From: Oscillospiraceae bacterium
Lineage (GTDB): Bacteria > Bacillota > Clostridia > Oscillospirales > Ruminococcaceae
Assembly: GCA_017460835.1 (NCBI GenBank)
Contig: JAFUAD010000012.1
Coordinates: forward strand, 1 to 64,000
Length of the DNA stretch: 64,000 nt
Direction: 5' to 3'
Every line of letters begins with the position of its first letter. The stretch's first letter is position 1. The translations under genes were made by a program, and so were the position numbers. Shown here piece by piece: positions 59,146 to 64,000 of this stretch. Below the pieces are notes generated by a model that worked only from the letters and a program-made list of their open reading frames with translations, searched no databases and was not told the origin of the DNA.

Positions 59146-60556
59146 TGCGCTCCCTCACCTTCTGCACGAGTGCCTCGGCTGCGGCGGGGTCATAGTGCTC
59201 ATTCAGCACCGCATCATCGACGCGGTCGAGCGCCGATTTCGGCAGCAGCGAGAGCAGCGTCCAGCCGAGGTCGAGCGTCTCCTCCATCGAGCGGTTCTCG
59301 TTGAATCTCTGCGTCAGGAAGCATGTTTCAAAGTATCTGCCGAATTCCAGATATTTGCGGTCGAGCTCAGAGAGCTCCTCCTCGCCGATGACCGATGCGA
59401 GCGAGCGTGCATCCTGCACCTGCGCATAGGCGGCAAAGAGCTGGTTGGAAACAGCGGCATGGTCAGCTCTGGTATAGCCCTCGCCGATGCCGTCCTTCAT
59501 CAGACGGGACAGCGACGGCAGCACGGAGATCGGCGGATAGACACCGCCCTGCTCCAGTCCGCGGTCGAGCACGATCTGCCCCTCGGTGATATACCCCGTC
59601 AGGTCGGGAACCGGGTGTGTGATATCGTCGTTCGGCATGGTCAGGATCGGGAGCTGCGTCACGCTGCCCTCGATGCCCTCGATGATGCCTGCCCGCTCAT
59701 AGAGCGATGCCAGATCGGAATACAGATAGCCCGGGAAGCCCTTTCGCCCGGGAATCTCGCCCTTCGAGGACGAGAATTCGCGCAGCGCCTCCGCATATGC
59801 GGTCATATCCGTCATGACGACGAGAATGTGCATGTGCTTTTCGTATGCGAGATACTCTGCGGCGGTCAGCGCGCAGCGCGGAGTGATGATGCGCTCGACG
59901 ATCGGGTCATTCGCCAGATTCAGGAACATGACGACATTTTGCAGCACGCCGCTCTCGGCAAAGCTGCGGCGGAAATAATCCGCAACGTCGTTCTGAATGC
60001 CCATCGCCGCGAACACGATCGCGAATTCCGCGCCGGAATCCTGTGCGATCTTCGCCTGCTGCACGATCTGCACGGCGAGCTTGTTGTGCGAAAGGCCGGT
60101 GCCGGAGAAGATCGGCAGCTTCTGCCCGCGGATCAGCGTCATCAGGCAGTCGATCGAGGAAATGCCGGTCTGGATGAAATTTCTCGGATACTGCCGCGAA
60201 ACGGGGTTCAGCGGGGCGCCGTTGATATCCCCGAATTTCTCCGGCATGACCTCGCCGAGGCCGTCGGCGGGTCTGCCCGCGCCGGTGAAGACTCTGCCGA
60301 ACAGATCCTCCGAGAGCGGCATCTCCATCGGTCTGCCGGTAAACTGCGTGCGGGTATTGGTCAGCGAGAGCCCGTGTGTGCCCTCAAAAACCTGCAAAAT
60401 CGCCTTGTCGCCCTCGAGCATCGCGACTCTGCCGGTGCGCTCGGTGCCGTCGTCCAGCACGATCCGCGCCATTTCATCGAACCTTGCGCCCTTGACATGA
60501 TCGAGCACGATCAGCGAGCCGCTGATGCTGTGCAGCCCGAAATATTGCAGACTCAT
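59138..60556 (-). CDS. atpB: A/V-type ATP synthase subunit B
   Basis: The 472 residues match the non-catalytic subunit B: GSLIVLDHVKGARFDEMARIVLDDG at the start, FSGTGLSHNKLAVQIVQQA in place of a P-loop, FAAMGIQNDVADYFRRSF, and PSLSRLMKDGIG. It lies 5 bp after subunit A and overlaps subunit D. Confidence 0.96.
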   Translation of the reverse strand: MSLQYFGLHSISGSLIVLDHVKGARFDEMARIVLDDGTERTGRVAMLEGDKAILQVFEGTHGLSLTNTRTQFTGRPMEMPLSEDLFGRVFTGAGRPADGLGEVMPEKFGDINGAPLNPVSRQYPRNFIQTGISSIDCLMTLIRGQKLPIFSGTGLSHNKLAVQIVQQAKIAQDSGAEFAIVFAAMGIQNDVADYFRRSFAESGVLQNVVMFLNLANDPIVERIITPRCALTAAEYLAYEKHMHILVVMTDMTAYAEALREFSSSKGEIPGRKGFPGYLYSDLASLYERAGIIEGIEGSVTQLPILTMPNDDITHPVPDLTGYITEGQIVLDRGLEQGGVYPPISVLPSLSRLMKDGIGEGYTRADHAAVSNQLFAAYAQVQDARSLASVIGEEELSELDRKYLEFGRYFETCFLTQRFNENRSMEETLDLGWTLLSLLPKSALDRVDDAVLNEHYDPAAAEALVQKVRERNG

Positions 60557-60561
60557 GGCAG

Positions 60562-62337
60562 TTACAGCACCTCCCTCTTATTCCCGCGCAGCGCGTGCAG
60601 CGTGCTGTCGATCTGCCGTGTCAGCGTCTCGAAGCGCTCCGGCTCGCTGTTCGGGATGTCGTATTTCACCTTGACGATCAGCTCCGGCACGCCGCTCTCG
60701 CGGATCGCCTTCAGCTCGACATGCTCGGCGAGCAGCTTCTTTGCCTCATGGTGAAAATGCAGAATCAGCTTCATCATCAGAAACTGCTTTTGCAGCGGGA
60801 CATAGGTGTCGTCCTTGTGATAGGCATTCTGCTGCAAAAAGCCGACGCGGATCAGGCGGGCGGTCTCGATGACGAGCTTCTGATCCTCCGGCAGCACATC
60901 CGAGCCGATCAGGCGGACAATGTCCATCAGCGTCTGCTCCTCCTTGAGCAGCGCGCTCAGCTCGGTGCGGTATGCGTTGAACTTCGGGTTGACCTCCCGC
61001 TCGTAATAGGCCGCGAGATCGTCCATATACTCGCTGTAGCTCATCGTCCAGTTGATCGCGGGGTAATGTCTGGCATAGGCGAGCGCCTTGTCCAGTCCCC
61101 AGAAGCAGCGGACAAACCGCTTGGTGTTCTGTGTGACCGGCTCGGAGAAATCCGAGCCCTGCGGAGAGACCGCGCCGATGACCGTCACGCTGCCCTCTCT
61201 GCCGTTGAGCGTCTCATAGGCGCCCGTCCGCTCGTAGAATTCGGAAAGGCGCGAGGGCAGATAGGCCGGGTAGCCCTCCTCCGCCGGCATCTCCTCCAGC
61301 CGGCCGGAGATCTCACGCAGCGCCTCCGCCCAGCGCGAGGTCGAGTCCGCCATGATCGCGATATGATAGCCCATGTCGCGGTAATACTCCGCGAGCGTGA
61401 TGCCGGTATAGATCGATGCCTCACGCGCCGCGACCGGCATATTCGAGGTGTTGGCGATCAGCACGGTGCGCTCCATGAGCGACTTGCCGGTGCGCGGGTC
61501 GGTCAGTGCCGTGAATTCCTCCAGCACCTGCGTCATTTCATTGCCGCGCTCGCCGCAGCCGATATACACGATGATATCCGCATCGCACCACTTCGCGATC
61601 TGGTGCTGCGTCATGGTCTTGCCGGTGCCGAAGCCGCCCGGAATCGCCGCCGTGCCGCCCCTTGCGATCGGAAACAGCGTATCGAGCACGCGCTGCCCGG
61701 TGATCATCGGGCGGGAGGGCGAGAGGCGTCTTGCGGCAGGGCGCGCCCGCCGGATCGGCCATTTCTGGCAGAGCGTCAGGGAATGCACCTTGCCGTCAGC
61801 ATCCTCAAGCCGCACGATTTCGTCGTTGATTCTGTATTTTCCGGATTTTGCCGCATAGACGACCGTTCCGGAGAGCGTCGGCGGCACCATGCACAGATGC
61901 AGAATCGCAGAGGTCTCCGGGCAGGAGGCATAGGCCTCGCCGGGCTGGAGCACCGTCCCCTTCTGCACCTTGACATCGACATCGTATTCCTTTTCCGCAT
62001 CAAGCACCGGCACGGCGAGCCCGTCTCCGATAAACGCGCCGGAGGCATCCTCCAGCGCACGGAGCGGGCGCTCAATGCCGTCAAAGATATTCGTCATAAT
62101 GCCGGGGCCGAGCGTCACGGACATCGGCGCACCGGTCGGCTCGACCGGCTCACCGGTCTGAAGCCCGGAGGTGCTCTCATAAACCTGAATCGTGGTCTCG
62201 GTATCCGTCAGGCCGATGACCTCGCCGATCAAGCGGCGATGCCCGACATAGACCATCTCCATCATCGCAAATACGTTGGTATCGCGCACCTTGACAACCG
62301 GGCCGTTGACGCTGAAAATCACAGGCTGCTGCATCAT
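60562..62337 (-). CDS. atpA: A/V-type ATP synthase catalytic subunit A
   Basis: The 591-residue catalytic subunit hydrolyses or makes ATP. The P-loop is PGGFGTGKTMTQHQ near 232 and Walker B is IAIMADSTSRWAEALREIS. The non-homologous insert typical of V/A-type subunit A lies at about 115-190. The ATG overlaps the subunit E stop by 4 bp (ATGA); a second ATG follows directly. Length is normal for the family. Confidence 0.97.
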   Translation of the reverse strand: MMQQPVIFSVNGPVVKVRDTNVFAMMEMVYVGHRRLIGEVIGLTDTETTIQVYESTSGLQTGEPVEPTGAPMSVTLGPGIMTNIFDGIERPLRALEDASGAFIGDGLAVPVLDAEKEYDVDVKVQKGTVLQPGEAYASCPETSAILHLCMVPPTLSGTVVYAAKSGKYRINDEIVRLEDADGKVHSLTLCQKWPIRRARPAARRLSPSRPMITGQRVLDTLFPIARGGTAAIPGGFGTGKTMTQHQIAKWCDADIIVYIGCGERGNEMTQVLEEFTALTDPRTGKSLMERTVLIANTSNMPVAAREASIYTGITLAEYYRDMGYHIAIMADSTSRWAEALREISGRLEEMPAEEGYPAYLPSRLSEFYERTGAYETLNGREGSVTVIGAVSPQGSDFSEPVTQNTKRFVRCFWGLDKALAYARHYPAINWTMSYSEYMDDLAAYYEREVNPKFNAYRTELSALLKEEQTLMDIVRLIGSDVLPEDQKLVIETARLIRVGFLQQNAYHKDDTYVPLQKQFLMMKLILHFHHEAKKLLAEHVELKAIRESGVPELIVKVKYDIPNSEPERFETLTRQIDSTLHALRGNKREVL

Positions 62338-62924
62338 TCGTCACCCCCGTCAATTTTATGGTCGCGGTAGAAATTGCGGAATTTCGCGGCATACGCCTCA
62401 TCGAGCGTATGGTTCTCGCAGCGTCTGCCGTCCGCAGAGAGCACCGACAGTCCGCCGATGCGGATCGAGGGGTCGATGCGGAAGGTGCAGGAATCCGGCA
62501 GCAGCTTCCGGAGCTGTTCGCTGAGGGGCATATCCGCCTCCCGGAGCAGGATCACGGAATGCTCCTCGGGCTTCTGCTTTTTCAGCAGCCCCATGAGCCA
62601 CGGGGCATACTCCGCCGAGGCGGTAAACTCCGCGAGCTTCCCGCGCAGATCCTGAAAGAGCTGCATCAGCAGCATTTGTCTGCGGCTGAGCAGCGCAGTT
62701 CTGCCGCGGTACCCGACCTGCGACATGCGCTTCTGATATTTTGCAGTGATCTTTGCCTTCTTCTCCGCGATTTCCCGCGCCGCCTCCGCGCTGCACTGCT
62801 CCTGCGCAGTCCGCAGAATCTCCTCGGAGGCCTCCATCGCCTCGCGCTCGGCAGCGGCGATCTCCGCGTCCGTGCTGCGGTTCACGGAATCCATGAACTG
62901 TGTCAGCTTCTGATTTGCATCCAT
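62334..62924 (-). CDS. atpE: A/V-type ATP synthase subunit E
   Basis: The 196 residues fit the peripheral-stalk subunit E: a long alpha-helical first half rich in Ala, Glu and Arg (up to about 90), then a mixed C-terminal domain with DPSIRIGGLSVLSADGRRCENHTLDEAYAAKFRN, a hallmark of the subunit E end. The upstream ribosome site is weak, and a stable hairpin sits in the gap after subunit F. Confidence 0.85.
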   Translation of the reverse strand: MDANQKLTQFMDSVNRSTDAEIAAAEREAMEASEEILRTAQEQCSAEAAREIAEKKAKITAKYQKRMSQVGYRGRTALLSRRQMLLMQLFQDLRGKLAEFTASAEYAPWLMGLLKKQKPEEHSVILLREADMPLSEQLRKLLPDSCTFRIDPSIRIGGLSVLSADGRRCENHTLDEAYAAKFRNFYRDHKIDGGDE

Positions 62925-62954
62925 TTCAGATCAATCCATTCTCAATATAAATCC

Positions 62955-62985
62955 GGGAGTGAGGAGCTCATGCCGCCTCACTCCC
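62955..62985. repeat. Intercistronic hairpin between atpF and atpE
   Basis: GGGAGTGAGG and CCTCACTCCC pair perfectly over 10 bp with an 11-nt loop. No T run follows, so it is not a simple terminator. It may protect or process the mRNA or tune expression of subunit E. Confidence 0.7.
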
Positions 62986-62997
62986 ACGGGGTATTAT

Positions 62998-63306
62998 TCA
63001 GATGTGAATGCCGACGGTCTCCGCAAGGTAGCGGGAGATCGACGCCGTCATATCCGCGCTGCCGTGGCGGTCGGGAATGACAACCAGCAGCGGCTTTGCC
63101 GTGCGCTCCTTCAGCCGGGTCAGCTCCGCATCGCAGAGCGCCGCGAGCTTTTCCGTCAGCATGACGACCGCGATGTCGTCCGTCCGCATGGCAGTACCGA
63201 GCGCATCGAGCAGCTCCTCCCGCTCATGGACGAGGGTTCCCTCGATCCCGGCGAGCCGCATTCCCATCAGCGTATCGGTATTGTCACTGAGTACAAAGCA
63301 GCGCAT
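62998..63306 (-). CDS. atpF: A/V-type ATP synthase subunit F
   Basis: The 102 residues match the small subunit F of the central stalk: MRCFVLSDNTDTLMGMRLAGIEG (an alpha/beta start), IAVVMLTEKLAALCDAELTRLKE and PLLVVIPDRHGSA. It begins 1 bp past the subunit K stop. In most Firmicute operons F follows C; here it follows K directly. Confidence 0.92.
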   Translation of the reverse strand: MRCFVLSDNTDTLMGMRLAGIEGTLVHEREELLDALGTAMRTDDIAVVMLTEKLAALCDAELTRLKERTAKPLLVVIPDRHGSADMTASISRYLAETVGIHI

Positions 63307-63307
63307 A

Positions 63308-63757
63308 TCAGCCGAGCTTGCCGATGATCATAATGGCGATCAGCGTGCCGTAGATGCCGACGCCCTCGCCCAGCGCGACGAAGATCAGCGCCTTTGCAAA
63401 GGACTTCGGGTCCTCCGCCAGCGCACCGATTGCAGCCGGTGCCGCATTTCCGACGGCGATGCCGCAGCCGATCGAGCCGACGCCGACGGCCAGTGCCGCC
63501 GCGAGATAGCCGAGCCCGTTCGAGGAGGAAGCAGCCGTTGCCGCCGTCTCAGCGGTATCTGCAAAAACCAGTCCGCCGACCGGCAGTGCGATCGCAGCGA
63601 GCATGATCGCGCCGAATGCGCAGATATTCGCAAGCATGGCGCGGCGCATGGATTTTCCGCTCTTTTTCTTTGTGATTGCCGCATAGACCGGCAGCGAGAG
63701 CAGCGCCACGATCAGCAGCGGCAGCAGGATCAGTTCCAGAATTTCATAAACAGACAT
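63308..63757 (-). CDS. atpK: A/V-type ATP synthase proteolipid subunit K
   Basis: The 149-residue rotor-ring subunit has four membrane helices (about 6-27, 46-68, 80-105 and 120-146). The second hairpin has GVGSIGCGIAVGNAAPAA and ends with the ion-binding Glu in IFVALGEGVGIYG. The first hairpin has no such acid, which is normal for a duplicated K subunit with one site. Whether it carries H+ or Na+ cannot be told here. AGGAGG is 8 bp before the ATG. Confidence 0.93.
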   Translation of the reverse strand: MSVYEILELILLPLLIVALLSLPVYAAITKKKSGKSMRRAMLANICAFGAIMLAAIALPVGGLVFADTAETAATAASSSNGLGYLAAALAVGVGSIGCGIAVGNAAPAAIGALAEDPKSFAKALIFVALGEGVGIYGTLIAIMIIGKLG

Positions 63758-63775
63758 GGGATATACCTCCTAAAA

Positions 63776-64000
63776 TTATACATTGGCAGTCTGCCCGGAC
63801 TGCTTTGATTCGGAAAAATCGTCAAAGCTGACGGAAACCGGCGTAAAGGGTCTGCCGTCGCCGTCGTAGCATCTGGAGAAGATTTCGTAGAATTCCAGTC
63901 TCATGACCTGAATGCCGACGATCAGCCCCTCAAAGCCCATGACGATCAGGTTGCCGATGATGACCGTGACGATGGATTTCTGGTCGCCGCCGATCATATC
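63776..64000 (-). CDS. atpI: A/V-type ATP synthase subunit I, C-terminal part
   Basis: Only the last 74 or so codons are present; the gene runs off the window end. [39 protein letters not shown] is the hallmark end of subunit I (the a-type stator subunit that carries the ion channel). It precedes K by 18 bp. The start lies outside. Confidence 0.92.
   Translation of the reverse strand, partial: DMIGGDQKSIVTVIIGNLIVMGFEGLIVGIQVMRLEFYEIFSRCYDGDGRPFTPVSVSFDDFSESKQSGQTANV

Noticed and set aside
1..64000. CRISPR arrays, tRNA or rRNA genes, prophage or transposase genes
   Set aside because: No regularly spaced repeats, no cloverleaf with TTCGA-type arm, no rRNA stretches, and no transposase, integrase or phage protein was seen.

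Overview
The window looks like chromosome from a fibre-degrading, cellulosome-forming gut Firmicute, most likely a Ruminococcus close to R. champanellensis or R. flavefaciens. The main reasons are three secreted polysaccharide-degrading enzymes with C-terminal dockerins (a GH48 cellulase, a GH9 cellulase with a CBM4-like module, and a family 10 pectate lyase), two further small dockerin proteins, strong AGGAGG-type ribosome binding sites, sigma-A promoters with 17-base spacers, moderately high GC, and an A/V-type ATP synthase. The genus is inferred from gene content and was not checked against any database.

Layout. 0.2-4 kb holds a NatA/NatB-like ABC exporter. 4.1-6 kb holds a membrane PepSY protein, then a 261-bp element with 23-bp inverted ends packed with palindromes. 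6-8.3 kb holds rlmA behind a structured leader with an attenuator, and a cohesin-like dockerin protein. 8.3-11.2 kb holds metG behind a duplicated promoter, and a small dockerin protein. 11.3-16.2 kb holds a GldA/GldF/GldG-type ABC system with a DUF4340 partner. 16.2-19.4 kb holds GH48 with a roughly 300-nt leader, followed by a convergent MATE exporter and rpsU. From 39.7 kb down to 21.3 kb runs a colinear minus-strand housekeeping series: SPOUT methyltransferase, dprA, topA, trmFO, plsX, rnc, a small membrane protein, smc, ftsY, rdgB, yhbY, nadD, yqeK, rsfS, a membrane protein and leuS. 39.8-41.4 kb is infC-rpmI-rplT with an attenuated leader and an apparent AUU start. 41.4-47.8 kb holds the pectate lyase divergent from a GGDEF protein, a DUF6106-like protein, the NAD(P)HX repair enzyme and a lipoprotein. 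47.8-50.7 kb is GH9, divergent from an SSS symporter. 53-56.4 kb is an unusual operon of two paralogous surface proteins, a sortase-like protein and a polytopic membrane protein. 56.6-64 kb holds a zinc-ribbon membrane protein, an N-carbamoylputrescine amidase-like gene and A/V-type ATP synthase genes D, B, A, E, F, K and partial I.

How the genes work together. GH48, GH9 and the pectate lyase would be exported and docked through their dockerins onto cohesin scaffolds. The 311-residue cohesin-like protein at 7.3-8.2 kb could be a small adaptor, but the scaffoldins themselves are not here. The 240-bp dockerin segments of GH48 and GH9 are almost identical in DNA, with 9 differences, nearly all silent, so this module was copied or converted recently. 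The rest is mainly translation, chromosome maintenance and energy genes.

The strongest leads outside known genes are: the regulated rlmA leader, with a dyad over its likely -10, a hairpin module shared with the metG upstream region, and an attenuator beside the start; the three-copy palindromic repeat family; the duplicated metG promoter; a 16-bp perfect inverted repeat that loops out the start of a lipoprotein gene; the FtsY with its acidic domain at the C terminus; and the sortase/surface-protein operon. All positions were read by eye; no alignment, folding or database search was run.
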